Positions 35,838 through 45,825 of a stretch of DNA of 64,000 nucleotides are shown in pieces. Under the pieces are notes generated by a model that was not told the origin of the DNA, did not search any database, and saw only the letters and a list, made by a program, of their open reading frames with translations. The position numbers and the translations under genes are program-made. The number at the start of each line of letters is the position of its first letter. Within the stretch, counting starts at the first letter, position 1. The stretch is from Acidobacteriota bacterium (lineage in GTDB: Bacteria; Acidobacteriota; Terriglobia; Terriglobales; Acidobacteriaceae), in contig JAFDVQ010000006.1 in NCBI GenBank assembly GCA_018268915.1, forward strand, positions 310,001 to 374,000, written 5' to 3'.

Positions 35838-38498
35838 CTAGTCCGCTCGCAGGGCCTCCATCGGATCCACTCCTGCCGCCCGTCGTGCCGGAATCCATGC
35901 TGCCGCCACCGCCACCATTGCCATCAGCACCGGCACCAGCCCGAACGTCAGCGGATCCATCGCGCTCACCTCAAACAAGAAGCTGTGCAGTACCCGGCTC
36001 AGCGCGATCGCACCTGCCAGCCCCGCCACGCATCCCGCTAGCGCCAGGAATAGACTCTCTCGCACAACGCTCATCACAATCTGCCAGCGCTGAGCTCCCA
36101 GAGCCAGCCTCAGGCCGATCTCTCTCGTCCGCCAGCTCACGATGTATGCGATCAGGCTGTATACGCCCACCGCCCCAATCACGATCGCCAATGCGCCAAA
36201 CCCGAGCAGCAAAACCGCCAGTGCCCGCGGCGCCGCAACTGAACTGGCTAAGAGGTCGTCCATCGTTCTCACGCGGGTCACTGGCACAAGAGAGTTCACG
36301 CTCGCCACTGCGTTGCGCAGCCCTGCCGCCGTTTCCGTCGGCGTTGCACGCGTCCGAAGCATGGCATACATCACAGGCTGGCCCCGCTCCGTCGTCAGCG
36401 GCAGGAATACTTCATCCTTGAAGCCGTCCTGCAGACCGCCCTCGAGCGCATTGCGCACGACGCCTACCACGATCGACGCTTTTTCCTGATTCCAGACCGC
36501 CGGCGTCTTCTCATCCACGACGTCCAGCAAATGCTTTCCAATCGGATTCTGGTTCGGCCATAGTCTCTGCGCGATATGCTCGTTCACCACCACCGCGTGC
36601 GTAGCTCCCGAAGCATCCTGCGGCTCCAGTAGCCGGCCGCGCACCAGCTTGAGACTCAGCACATCGAAATAACCCGGCGATACAACTCGACCCGTTGCCA
36701 GCAGCGCTCCCTGTCGCGCATCACGCGGATGGTCCTCGGCGTCGAAGACATAGTTATCTGCACGTCCACTCAAAGGCAGCGAGTCCACCAGCGCCACGCT
36801 CTCCACACCTGAAATTCCCTGCGCACGGTCGGTTACAGCACCGAAGAACGCCTGGCATCTCCCTTTCTCTTTGCACGCCGTTGCATCTAGAGCCACCTCT
36901 GCTGTCACGACGTGATCCGTCCTGAATCCTGGGTCCACCTTCGTGATCCGATACAGGGAGTGCAGCACCAGCCCCGCCGCGGTAATCACCACCACCGTCA
37001 GCCCGATCTGAGCCATCACCAGGATCTTCGAAATCCCGAATCGCGATCCCTGCCCCGCCAGCCCGCGTCCGCCCATCCGCAGCGTGCTCAGCAGATTCAT
37101 CCCCGCCATCTTCAGCGAAGGAATCAGGCCGAACATCAAGCCCGCAAACAGAGACGCGCAAAGCGTGAACACCACGTCACCCCAGTGCAGTGACACATCC
37201 TGAATTCGCGGCGTATCCGCCGGCAGCAGGCCTGCAAAAATCCTCAGGCTCGCGATCGCTGCCCCGAGCCCGACGACTCCGGCCGTCAACCCCACAACCA
37301 CGCTCTCTGAGAGCAGTTGCTGCGCCAGCCTCTTCCCGGAAGCACCCAGCGCACTCCTCACTGCAATCTCTCGCTCCCGCGCACTCGCCCGAGCCAGCAT
37401 CAGATTCGCCACATTCGCGCACGCGATCAGCAGAATCAGCCCTACTGCCCCAAACAGCAGCAGCAAACGCGGCCGCATCGCCCCCGTCTGCGATTCCAGC
37501 AGCGGCACAACGCTCATGTCCGATGCCCAAATATCCGGCATCCGGAATGGAAAGACGGGCAGCAGCACAGCGTGCAGTCTTCTCAATTCCGCCTGTGCTT
37601 GCGCTGTTGTCGCCCCATCGGCCAGACGTCCGAACCCGCGCAAATCAAAGATGCTCCATGGATCGAACGCATCTCCGCCCTTGAATGAAACTGGAATCAC
37701 AAACTGCGTATCCGCATAAGGAAAGTGCACCCCCGCCGGCATCACGCCGACGATCCGCCGGGACACTCCATCAACCCGCATTTGCCTTCCAACAGCGCTC
37801 GCGTCCCCGCCGTAATGCTGCCGCCAGTACCCGTAGCTCAACACAACGTCGTGATCTTCTCCAGCAATCGCGTCTTGGGCAGAAAAGAAACTCCCCAGCG
37901 CCGGCCGCACACCCAGAACATCGAATGCATTCACGGTTACTGTCGCGCCGAACACCCGCTCCGGAGCATCGGTGTCCGAAATGTTCGACTCCGCATCCGC
38001 CCCATACCCCGCCACCGCCTTCAGAGCCGTCGCATGCGATCCCAGTTCGCGAATCCACCCCTTCGGAAATAGCGGCGAATTCGTTCCTGCGATCCGCACC
38101 AGCCGGTCCTGCTGCGCATACGGTAGAGGCCGCAGCAATATCGAATCCACCAGCGTATAGATCACCGCATTCGCGCCGATCCCCAGAGCCAGTGTCAACA
38201 CCGCGGTTACCGTGAACCCCGGCGCGCTCCGCATTTGCCGCAATGCAAACCGCACGTCCTGCAGAAAGCTTTCCAGCGGAGGCAATGTCGCGCGCTCCCG
38301 ATACGCCTGTCTCGCCTGCTCCGCCCCACCTAGCCGCATCAGTGCCTCTCTTCGTGCTTCATCTCTGCTTGCTCCCGCGCGCATACGTGCCTCAACGTCC
38401 ATGGCGATATGGCTCTCCAACTCAGCGTCAAACTCCACAGCCTTCCGCCTCACAAACACGCCGCGCACTCGCAGCCAGAACGCTCTTTGTTGTCCCAT
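35838..38498 (-). CDS. ADOP-family (MacB-like) ABC permease
   Basis: The 886-aa protein has the soluble N-terminal prefix domain (ESHIAMDVEARMRAG, LGGAEQARQAYRE), then two MacB/FtsX halves; the first permease unit carries RASAREREIAVRSALGA and the second SWRTREIGLRLALGAQRWQ. It ends RAAGVDPMEALRAD. It is the third ADOP of the operon, 12 bp after the preceding gene and 39 bp before the pseudogene. No ATPase is encoded, as usual for this acidobacterial family. Its role is unknown; PadR-linked antimicrobial or envelope-stress response is an inference from context. Confidence 0.92.
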   Translation of the reverse strand: MGQQRAFWLRVRGVFVRRKAVEFDAELESHIAMDVEARMRAGASRDEARREALMRLGGAEQARQAYRERATLPPLESFLQDVRFALRQMRSAPGFTVTAVLTLALGIGANAVIYTLVDSILLRPLPYAQQDRLVRIAGTNSPLFPKGWIRELGSHATALKAVAGYGADAESNISDTDAPERVFGATVTVNAFDVLGVRPALGSFFSAQDAIAGEDHDVVLSYGYWRQHYGGDASAVGRQMRVDGVSRRIVGVMPAGVHFPYADTQFVIPVSFKGGDAFDPWSIFDLRGFGRLADGATTAQAQAELRRLHAVLLPVFPFRMPDIWASDMSVVPLLESQTGAMRPRLLLLFGAVGLILLIACANVANLMLARASAREREIAVRSALGASGKRLAQQLLSESVVVGLTAGVVGLGAAIASLRIFAGLLPADTPRIQDVSLHWGDVVFTLCASLFAGLMFGLIPSLKMAGMNLLSTLRMGGRGLAGQGSRFGISKILVMAQIGLTVVVITAAGLVLHSLYRITKVDPGFRTDHVVTAEVALDATACKEKGRCQAFFGAVTDRAQGISGVESVALVDSLPLSGRADNYVFDAEDHPRDARQGALLATGRVVSPGYFDVLSLKLVRGRLLEPQDASGATHAVVVNEHIAQRLWPNQNPIGKHLLDVVDEKTPAVWNQEKASIVVGVVRNALEGGLQDGFKDEVFLPLTTERGQPVMYAMLRTRATPTETAAGLRNAVASVNSLVPVTRVRTMDDLLASSVAAPRALAVLLLGFGALAIVIGAVGVYSLIAYIVSWRTREIGLRLALGAQRWQIVMSVVRESLFLALAGCVAGLAGAIALSRVLHSFLFEVSAMDPLTFGLVPVLMAMVAVAAAWIPARRAAGVDPMEALRAD

Positions 38499-38510
38499 CG
38501 CTAGACTCCT

Positions 38511-41168
38511 CTACTCCGTTCGCAGGGCCTGCACCGGATCTACGCTCGCCGCGCGCCTGGCCGGCAGCCAGCACGCGATCAGCGCGATCACACCGAGAAA
38601 CACCGGCACCGCCACAAACGTCACCACATCGTGCGGCTTGATCCCGTACAGAAAACTCGAAGCAAATCGCGACAGCATCCATGCCACTGGCCATCCCAGC
38701 CCCATCGCGATCACCGCAAGCGCCATCCCCTGCCGAACAATGAGTCCTGCTACATTGCCCGTGCGCGCCCCCAGCGCCATCCGGATTCCGATCTCGCGCG
38801 TCCGTCTGCTCACCGCGTAGCTCATCACGCCATACAGCCCCACGGCCGCCAGCAACAACCCGATCCCGCCAAACACACCGAACAAAGTCGCCGCCAGCCG
38901 AGGCAGAAAGTACGCCGACTTCACGTGCTCCTCCATCGTCTCCTCGTTGTAGATCGCAATATTCGGGTCGAGTCCATAGATCTGCCGACGCACCGCCTCC
39001 GACAGAGCTGCGGGATTTCCCGGCGTGTGCACCACCAGCGTGTACCCCATCCCAGACGGATCTTCCGCGATGCTCTGGTCCAGTGATCGATACAGCACGG
39101 GCCTCGTGTCTTCCCCAATCGTGCGCGCTTTTGTGTTCCCAACTACGCCGATAATTTCGTACGTCCAGCCACCGCCGTTCACGTGCTGCCCCATCGGATT
39201 ACCGCCCGGAAAAAGCTTCTCTGCAAATGCCTTGTTCACCACCGCCACGCGCGGCCCTTTGGACGCCACCTCGCCAACATCGTGCCCCGCCAGCATCGGA
39301 ATCCCCATAGCCGCGAAATATCCAGGAGTGATCATGTACAGTTCCGTCATTGCATTCACAGCGTCCTTGCCTTCGCGGCCCGACACCGTGAACCCATCGC
39401 TGCGATGCCCACCCGATAGCATCGCCACATCAGTGGGAACTGCCGCATCCACACCGGGCAGCGCCGCAACTCGTTGCCGCAATTGGCGCATGAATCTGCT
39501 GATCTGCTCCGGCGTGTATCCGTTCAGCCGCGGATCCATCGACACCAGTAGCAATCCCTGTGAACGAAACCCAAGATCGATTCTTGCCGCACTATCCAGG
39601 CTCCTCAAGAACAGCCCGGTCACGCAAAGCAGCACTACCGACATTGCAATCTGTGCGACCACCAGGACATTGCGCAGAGTCACACACCGTCCCGGACGTG
39701 CAAGCGCATCCTCTCCTTTCAGAGCATTCGCCAGCATCGGACGCGATGCTGCCCACGCCGGAGCCATCCCCAGCAACACCCCACACCCGATGCTCACTGC
39801 AAGCGTGTACGCCAGCGTGCGCCAGTCCAGAGCCACAAACAGATTCAGCGGAATCGGCGCAGGAACATGAAACGCCGAAAGCGCCTGCGTCGCCCACAAC
39901 GACATCAACACACCCAGCGTTCCGCCCGCGACGCCGAGCAGCGTGCTCTCAACCAGCATCTGCCGCCGCAGCCGCGCTCTGGTTGCGCCAAGCGCCAGCC
40001 GCACGGCCATCTCCCTTTGCCGCCCTGCCGCCTTCGCGAACAGTAGATTCGCAACATTCGCTCCCGCAATCGCCAGCAGCAGCAGCACAATCACGCTCAG
40101 CACCGACAGAAATGTCAGCACCGCATTTCTCTCTCGCGGCGGTAGCGATCCTGCCTGCTCGAACCGGAACGCCATGTTTTTATCCGTCTTCGGATACTCT
40201 GCCTCGAAGCGGTGCGCCATCGTATCCAGCTCACTTGCGGCCTCATTGCGCGTCACGCCGTCGCGCAGCCTCGCGACGACAGCCAGCCAGTGATACTCGC
40301 GGGAGTTCTGCGGAGGCACGTCGGCCGCAAGTTCCTTCGCCAATCCCAGCGGCACCCAGAACTGAATGTTCAGAATCTGATCGACGCTTCGGAAGGATGC
40401 CGGCGCGATGCCGACCACCGTGAATGCCTTTCCCGAAAGCTTGACGCTCTTCCCAACAATCTGCGGATCGCTCGCAAACCGGCTTTGCCACAGCCTCGCG
40501 CTCAGCACCACATCGGGCGACCGGCTCTCCTGCTCTGCAAATCCGCGCCCCGCCACCATCGGAAGCCGGAGCACATCGAAGTAGTTTGTCGTCACCGCCT
40601 GGCCCCATACACGCTCCGGCTCTCCTCCGCCGCTGATGGATGCCGGCAGCAGTTCATAAAATGCGGCGACCCCTGAAAACGACTTCGCCTGGTCGCGTAT
40701 GTCTTCGTAAACAGGTAGTGGAAACTCGTTGCAGCACGGGTCGCCCTTGGGAGCAATATGCAGCGACAGCAGCGTCGACGGATCTCCCACCGGCGCCGGC
40801 CGCAGTACAAACCTGCTCACCATCGCAAAAATCGTCGCATTCGCCCCAATCCCAAGACCAATTGAAATCACCGCCACCAGCGTGATCGCCGGATGTTTTG
40901 CCAGCGTCCGGACCGCATAACGCAGATCGCGCGCCACATTCTCGATCCATGGCAATGAGCGCCCTTCCCGTCGCGCCTGCATCACCTGCTCCATTCCGCC
41001 CAGCTGCACCCTCGCCCGCCTCCGCGCTTCACCTTCAGTCAATCCCGAACGCATGCCGTCTTCCACCTGCAGCGCGATGTGCGCATCGAGCTCGGCAGAG
41101 AACTCGTCATCTGCACGACCCCGCACAATCCCCAGCAGCCGAACCCAAACTGCACGAAGTTTTCGCAA
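38511..41168 (-). CDS. ADOP-family (MacB-like) ABC permease
   Basis: The 885-aa protein starts with TTG at 41168, clearly supported by AGGAGG five nt upstream; that site begins at the stop codon of the previous gene. It has a prefix domain (AELDAHIALQVEDGMRSG), two MacB periplasmic domains and two FtsX units (AAGRQREMAVRLALGATRAR; RRTREIGIRMALGARTGN), and ends ASVDPVQALRTE. It is second in the operon, with 9 bp to the gene upstream. Confidence 0.92.
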   Translation of the reverse strand: MRKLRAVWVRLLGIVRGRADDEFSAELDAHIALQVEDGMRSGLTEGEARRRARVQLGGMEQVMQARREGRSLPWIENVARDLRYAVRTLAKHPAITLVAVISIGLGIGANATIFAMVSRFVLRPAPVGDPSTLLSLHIAPKGDPCCNEFPLPVYEDIRDQAKSFSGVAAFYELLPASISGGGEPERVWGQAVTTNYFDVLRLPMVAGRGFAEQESRSPDVVLSARLWQSRFASDPQIVGKSVKLSGKAFTVVGIAPASFRSVDQILNIQFWVPLGLAKELAADVPPQNSREYHWLAVVARLRDGVTRNEAASELDTMAHRFEAEYPKTDKNMAFRFEQAGSLPPRERNAVLTFLSVLSVIVLLLLAIAGANVANLLFAKAAGRQREMAVRLALGATRARLRRQMLVESTLLGVAGGTLGVLMSLWATQALSAFHVPAPIPLNLFVALDWRTLAYTLAVSIGCGVLLGMAPAWAASRPMLANALKGEDALARPGRCVTLRNVLVVAQIAMSVVLLCVTGLFLRSLDSAARIDLGFRSQGLLLVSMDPRLNGYTPEQISRFMRQLRQRVAALPGVDAAVPTDVAMLSGGHRSDGFTVSGREGKDAVNAMTELYMITPGYFAAMGIPMLAGHDVGEVASKGPRVAVVNKAFAEKLFPGGNPMGQHVNGGGWTYEIIGVVGNTKARTIGEDTRPVLYRSLDQSIAEDPSGMGYTLVVHTPGNPAALSEAVRRQIYGLDPNIAIYNEETMEEHVKSAYFLPRLAATLFGVFGGIGLLLAAVGLYGVMSYAVSRRTREIGIRMALGARTGNVAGLIVRQGMALAVIAMGLGWPVAWMLSRFASSFLYGIKPHDVVTFVAVPVFLGVIALIACWLPARRAASVDPVQALRTE

Positions 41169-41177
41169 ACCTTCCTC

Positions 41178-43874
41178 CTACTCCGTCCGCAAAGCCTGCA
41201 TCGGCTCAATCGAAGCCGCTCGCTTCGCCGGCACCACCACCGCTATGAGGCCGCAAACGATCATCAACGCCGACACCGAAATCACCGTTGCCGGATCATG
41301 CGCACTCACGCCGAATAAAAACGATCTCATCACCCGCGTCACCATCCACGCGCATGCCAGCCCCATCACTAATCCCGCTCCAACCAGCACTCCAGCATTT
41401 CTCAGAATCAGCATCAGCACATCGCCCCGCTCCGCACCCAAAGCCATTCGGATGCCAACCTCGCGCGTCCGCCGGTTCACTGAGAAAGCCATCAACCCAT
41501 ACAGTCCGACAAGTGCCAGTGCTAGCGCGATCCCCGCAAACGCCGTCAGCAGCGATGTCTGGAATCTCCGTCGCGCACTCGCAAGTGACACAAGATCCCC
41601 CATCGTCCGTATATCCGTCATCGCCAACTGCGGATCGATCGCCTTCAAGGTCGAACGAATCTCATTCGATATCACCGAAGAAGGTAATGTTGTTCGCACA
41701 GCGACGGATCCTCCATTCATTTGGTAATTGCCGTAGTACATCTGCGGCTGAGCTTCCTCCTCGAGGCTCACGTGGCGTACATCTCCAACCACACCGATCA
41801 CAGTATTGAAATCCTTCCAACCATCAGCTTCTCTGTTCGTGCTGATCCGAGCGCCGATCGGATTTTGGTGGGGAAAATAGAGATCCGCGAGCCGCTTATT
41901 GATGACTGTGACACCAGCTTTCCGGACATAGTCGTCTTCCGTCAGATAACGGCCGGCAATCAGAGATATGCCCATCGCACTGAAATATTGGGGCGTGACA
42001 TACCTTGCCTCCGCCTGCTGAAATTCAGTGTTGCGAGAACCTTCCACCCACATCAACGTAATGCTCTCGGAATTTGTGAGCGGTAGATTGTTCACTGCGC
42101 CGGCAGCATTTACCCCAGGCAAAGCGTTCAGCTTTGCCGTCAACTGTCTAAAAAAGGAGACCTGCTGTTCCGGTTTGCTGTATCGCTCGTCAAGATTCAC
42201 ATTAAAAGTCACGGTCGAATGTGAAAATCCCGTGTCGACGTTGACCACTTTCACGTAGCTCCGAATAAGCAATCCTGACGCCGCCAGCAGAACCACAACC
42301 ATCGCCGTCTGCGCCACAATCAAGCCGCTCTGCACGCGGCTATGCCCACGTGAGTCCCCTTGCGCTCCATGCGACTTCAGAAACTCTGTTGGCTCCACCC
42401 GCGAAGCGCGCCATGCTGGTAGCAATCCTGACACTAGGCTCGTGAACAGCGCCGCTCCCACCGCCACCAGCAGCACACGCCAGTCAAGCGTGGCCTCGTT
42501 TAGCCGCGGAATGTTTCCCGGGTCCAGCTTTGGCAGCAACCGCAAAAACAGATACGCCAGACCGACGCCCAATCCGCATCCCGCTGCCCCGATCAGCATC
42601 GATTCCGTCAGCAGTTGCCGCACTATCCGTCCACGGCCTGCGCCAAGGGCCGTTCTGACACCCAGTTCACGCGCTCTTTCCGCAGCACGCGCCAGCAGCA
42701 GATTTGCCGCATTCCCGCACGCAATCAGCAGTACCAGCCCAACCGCTGCCAGTAGCAGGCGCATCAACGGCCGCACCGGTCCAATTGACATGTCGGTGAA
42801 CCTTCTGATCAATGCTCCCCATTGCCGAATTGGACCTAGCTCGCCATTCGGATCGCCGGCATACTCCTTATCCAGCCGCGCCATGATCCCGGTCATCTCT
42901 GCCTCCGCCCCACGCACGGTCACGCCTGGCCGCAGTCGCGCGATCGTCTCATTGTTGTTCGGTTCCCGAGCCGCCCTTTGTTGCGGCGTGAGCACCAGGG
43001 GAACCCATATCTGCGTAGACTTGATCTCCGAGTTCCCATACGGCATATCGGATCCAAGCGGATACTCAAACTCTGCCGGCATCACGCCTACAATCCGATA
43101 GCTATTCTTGTTCAGCACCAGCGATTTCTGCAGCACATCCGGGCGCCCGCCAAACATCGACATCCAAAGCGCATGGCTGATCACCGCTACTTTTTCGCGC
43201 CCTGCCTGCACATCATCTGAATTAATCGCGCGCCCCAGATCCGGCTGTGCCTCCAGGGTGTGGAAGAAATCCTCATCCACTCGCGCCGACCCGATGCGCT
43301 GATTCGTACCCCGCTCGTTCAGGCTGAACATCGCCTGTTCGAAGTTGCTCATCGACTCGTAAGACTTGCTCTCGCGGCGAATATCGAAGTAGTCCCCATA
43401 CGCCGGGCAAATGACTTCCGCCGGAATCTTCAAATTTGGATTAGGCGTGAACAGATACACCAGCCGCTCCGCATCCCCATACGGAAGCGATCGGATCAGC
43501 ACCGCATTCACCAGGCTGAAGATTGCCGTGCACGCCCCGATCCCCAACCCCACCGTCGCAATTGCCGTCAATGCGAATCCCGGCGCCCGCATCAGCGTTC
43601 GCATGCCATAGCGCAAATCCTGCAGCAGGTTCTCAAGCCACACCAGGCTTGTTCTCTCTCGACGCGCTTGCCGCACCTGCTCAGCACCGCCAAGCTTCAT
43701 GAGAGCCTGTCGACGCGCTTCCTCTTCATTCAGCCCCGCCGCAATTCCCGCCTCCGTATGCATCGCAATATGCGATTCGAGCTCTTCATCGAACTCGCTC
43801 GCGTTGCCGCGCCTACGTACACTCTGGCGTAGCCGAACTAGAAACGCTCGCATCTTGGCCGAAAACGAACTCAT
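41178..43874 (-). CDS. ADOP-family (MacB-like) ABC permease
   Basis: The 898-aa protein starts with ATG 12 bp after the PadR gene. It has a prefix domain (EFDEELESHIAMHTEAGIAA, GGAEQVRQARRE) followed by the duplicated MacB/FtsX layout with ERARELGVRTALGAGRGR and NRRTREVGIRMALGAERGD, and ends ASIEPMQALRTE. It is the first permease of the PadR operon and the one closest to its regulator. No ATPase domain. Confidence 0.92.
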   Translation of the reverse strand: MSSFSAKMRAFLVRLRQSVRRRGNASEFDEELESHIAMHTEAGIAAGLNEEEARRQALMKLGGAEQVRQARRERTSLVWLENLLQDLRYGMRTLMRAPGFALTAIATVGLGIGACTAIFSLVNAVLIRSLPYGDAERLVYLFTPNPNLKIPAEVICPAYGDYFDIRRESKSYESMSNFEQAMFSLNERGTNQRIGSARVDEDFFHTLEAQPDLGRAINSDDVQAGREKVAVISHALWMSMFGGRPDVLQKSLVLNKNSYRIVGVMPAEFEYPLGSDMPYGNSEIKSTQIWVPLVLTPQQRAAREPNNNETIARLRPGVTVRGAEAEMTGIMARLDKEYAGDPNGELGPIRQWGALIRRFTDMSIGPVRPLMRLLLAAVGLVLLIACGNAANLLLARAAERARELGVRTALGAGRGRIVRQLLTESMLIGAAGCGLGVGLAYLFLRLLPKLDPGNIPRLNEATLDWRVLLVAVGAALFTSLVSGLLPAWRASRVEPTEFLKSHGAQGDSRGHSRVQSGLIVAQTAMVVVLLAASGLLIRSYVKVVNVDTGFSHSTVTFNVNLDERYSKPEQQVSFFRQLTAKLNALPGVNAAGAVNNLPLTNSESITLMWVEGSRNTEFQQAEARYVTPQYFSAMGISLIAGRYLTEDDYVRKAGVTVINKRLADLYFPHQNPIGARISTNREADGWKDFNTVIGVVGDVRHVSLEEEAQPQMYYGNYQMNGGSVAVRTTLPSSVISNEIRSTLKAIDPQLAMTDIRTMGDLVSLASARRRFQTSLLTAFAGIALALALVGLYGLMAFSVNRRTREVGIRMALGAERGDVLMLILRNAGVLVGAGLVMGLACAWMVTRVMRSFLFGVSAHDPATVISVSALMIVCGLIAVVVPAKRAASIEPMQALRTE

Positions 43875-43886
43875 CCGCCGCTCCGC

Positions 43887-44228
43887 CTACGCCTCTTCCG
43901 CCGGAGAGAGAAACCGAGACAGAATCTCCGTCGTCTGCTCCCAGTCTGCCGTCGCTCTGCGAACCTGTTTCTGACCCGCCTTCGTCAGCTCGTAGAACTT
44001 CGCCTTACGGTTGTTATCGGAAGTCCCCCACTGCGACCGCACATATCCTTCCTGCTCCAGTTTCAGCAATGCGGGATACAGCGTCCCATAATTCAGCTGC
44101 AGCAGATCGCCGCTCGTCTGCTCGATCCGCCGCGCCAGCCCGTAGCCGTGCTGCGGTCCCATCGTCTCCAGCGTCTTCAAAATCATCAGCGCCAGCGTCC
44201 CCTGCCAGACATCCGTCTTATCGCCCAT
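43887..44228 (-). CDS. PadR-family transcriptional regulator
   Basis: The 113-aa protein starts with ATG behind AGGAGAG. It contains the PadR winged helix: QGTLALMILKTLETMGPQHG, then LNYGTLYPALLKLEQEGYVR and KAKFYELTKAGQKQV. The short C-terminus fits subfamily 2. It heads the four-ADOP operon and probably represses it, as PadR proteins usually do in front of transporters. It is closely related to the PadR at 63131, which also precedes an ADOP gene. Confidence 0.93.
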   Translation of the reverse strand: MGDKTDVWQGTLALMILKTLETMGPQHGYGLARRIEQTSGDLLQLNYGTLYPALLKLEQEGYVRSQWGTSDNNRKAKFYELTKAGQKQVRRATADWEQTTEILSRFLSPAEEA

Positions 44229-44234
44229 TCGTCT

Positions 44235-44292
44235 CTCCTATGGGTCTACAATAGGAGCACTCTACGCTGCCTTATATGGGAACGCAATAGGA
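44235..44292 (-). promoter_or_regulatory. Putative PadR operator: inverted plus direct repeats
   Basis: CTCCTAT (44235-44241) and ATAGGAG (44251-44257) form a perfect 7-bp inverted repeat overlapping the PadR ribosome-binding site. The half-pattern TATGGG-N4-CAATAGGA occurs twice, at 44239-44256 and 44275-44292, exactly 36 bp apart. This suggests tandem operators for autoregulation. TATAAG (minus strand, 44272-44277) could be a -10. Confidence 0.55.
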
Positions 44293-44382
44293 ACGACGCC
44301 GTGCCATCGAATATTGTGACGAGCTGCGCGGCTTCTGACGCGTGTTAGCCTTGCCTCAATCTGGCCTTGGAGCTCGAACCCT

Positions 44383-45720
44383 ATGGACCTACGTCTCATT
44401 GCGCTTGCTGCAATCGCGTCAGCCTCCACCTTTCTTCATGCCCAGGCTTCCGCCGACCTCGCAGCCTCTGTCGACAAGCAGCTTCCTGCCCTCATTGAGA
44501 CCTATAAAAAGCTACACCGCAACCCCGAGCTCTCCCACCACGAAGAAAAGACCTCCGCATACCTGGCCGGCGAACTCCGCAAGCTCGGATACACCGTCAC
44601 AGAGCGCGTCGGCAAATACGAAGATGGCTCGCAGGCATACGGCATCGTCGCCGTTCTCCAGAACGGCGTTGGCCCGCGCCTCCTCATTCGTGCAGATATG
44701 GACGCGCTTCCCGTCGAAGAGAAGACCGGCCTCGACTACGCATCTAAAGTCCGGTCTGTCAATGCTCAAGGCCAGGACGTCGCCGTCATGCATGCCTGCG
44801 GTCACGACATTCACGTAACCGTGCTCCTCGGTACCGCCCGCGAGCTCGTTGCGCGCAAATCGCAATGGCACGGCACCGTCATGCTTATTGGCCAGCCCTC
44901 AGAAGAAACCATCGACGGCGCGCGCGCCATGCTCGCCGACAACTTATATCAACGCTTTGGGCGTCCCGACCTCATCCTCGCTGAGCACGATTCCTCTACG
45001 TACGCCGCCGGCTCCATCGCCATCAGAGGCGGACCTCAGCAAGCCAGTTCTACGAGCATCGACGTCATCATGCGCGGCATCGGCTCCCACGGTTCCGCTC
45101 CGCAAAATGGCAAAGACCCTGTTCTGATGGCTGCCGAGTTCGTCGTCCTCGCGCAATCCATCGTGGCGCGCCAGGTCGATCCTCAGCAGCCTGCCGTGCT
45201 CACCGTCGGCATGATCCACGGTGGCACCAAGCGCAACATTATTCCCGAAGAAGTTACGATGGGCCTGACCCTGCGCGCCTACTCTGACAAAGTCCGCGAT
45301 CAGATCATCGATGCCGTCCGCCGCACCGCAGAAGGCGTCGCTGTAGGATACGGCCTTCCCCAGGACCGCATGCCCGTCGTCACCGTCAGCAAGACCGAGA
45401 TCACGCCTGTCCTGTTCAACGACCCCGCGCTCGCTGACCGGCTGCGGGCCATCGCAATCCGCTCCATCGGCGCAGACCACGTCGAAGAATTCAAATCGAT
45501 CATGGGTTCGGAAGATGTCGGGCTTTTCCGCATGGAAAACAAAATCCCCGGGGTGATGTTCTATCTCGGCGCAGCCGACCCGCAAAAGCTCGCCCACGCC
45601 CGGGAAACCGGAGTGCCCCTCCCCGGCCCACACTCCCCGCTCTTCGCCCCCGTATACTCCCCAACCATCAGAACCGGCGTCATCGCGATGAGCGCCATGA
45701 CCCTCGACCTGCTGAAATAG
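44383..45720 (+). CDS. Exported M20-family amidohydrolase
   Basis: The 445-aa protein has a signal peptide (LRLIALAAIASASTFLHA) and an M20D metallopeptidase domain. Zinc-site motifs are RADMDALP, VMHACGHDIHVT, GQPSEETIDGA and a late MGSEDVGLF. Family members hydrolyse N-acyl amino acids, hippurate or indole-acetyl conjugates; export indicates an extracytoplasmic substrate, not identifiable here. It is divergent from the PadR operon, sharing the intergenic region with the operator repeats. Confidence 0.9.
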   Translation: MDLRLIALAAIASASTFLHAQASADLAASVDKQLPALIETYKKLHRNPELSHHEEKTSAYLAGELRKLGYTVTERVGKYEDGSQAYGIVAVLQNGVGPRLLIRADMDALPVEEKTGLDYASKVRSVNAQGQDVAVMHACGHDIHVTVLLGTARELVARKSQWHGTVMLIGQPSEETIDGARAMLADNLYQRFGRPDLILAEHDSSTYAAGSIAIRGGPQQASSTSIDVIMRGIGSHGSAPQNGKDPVLMAAEFVVLAQSIVARQVDPQQPAVLTVGMIHGGTKRNIIPEEVTMGLTLRAYSDKVRDQIIDAVRRTAEGVAVGYGLPQDRMPVVTVSKTEITPVLFNDPALADRLRAIAIRSIGADHVEEFKSIMGSEDVGLFRMENKIPGVMFYLGAADPQKLAHARETGVPLPGPHSPLFAPVYSPTIRTGVIAMSAMTLDLLK

Positions 45721-45764
45721 CAGCTTTGCATCGAATTTAGTCATGAATTACCTGTAAGAACGGC

Positions 45765-45799
45765 GGGTGCCCCATGTCTCCCGTAGTTGGAGACATGGG
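45765..45799. repeat. GGGTGCCCC-headed hairpin repeat, longest stem of this type
   Basis: GGGTGCCCC leads into CCCATGTCTCC (45771-45781), which pairs over 11 bp with GGAGACATGGG (45789-45799). It lies 45 bp after the amidohydrolase stop. Confidence 0.92.
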
Positions 45800-45825
45800 A
45801 GACGAAGATCTCAAAACTAACGTCT

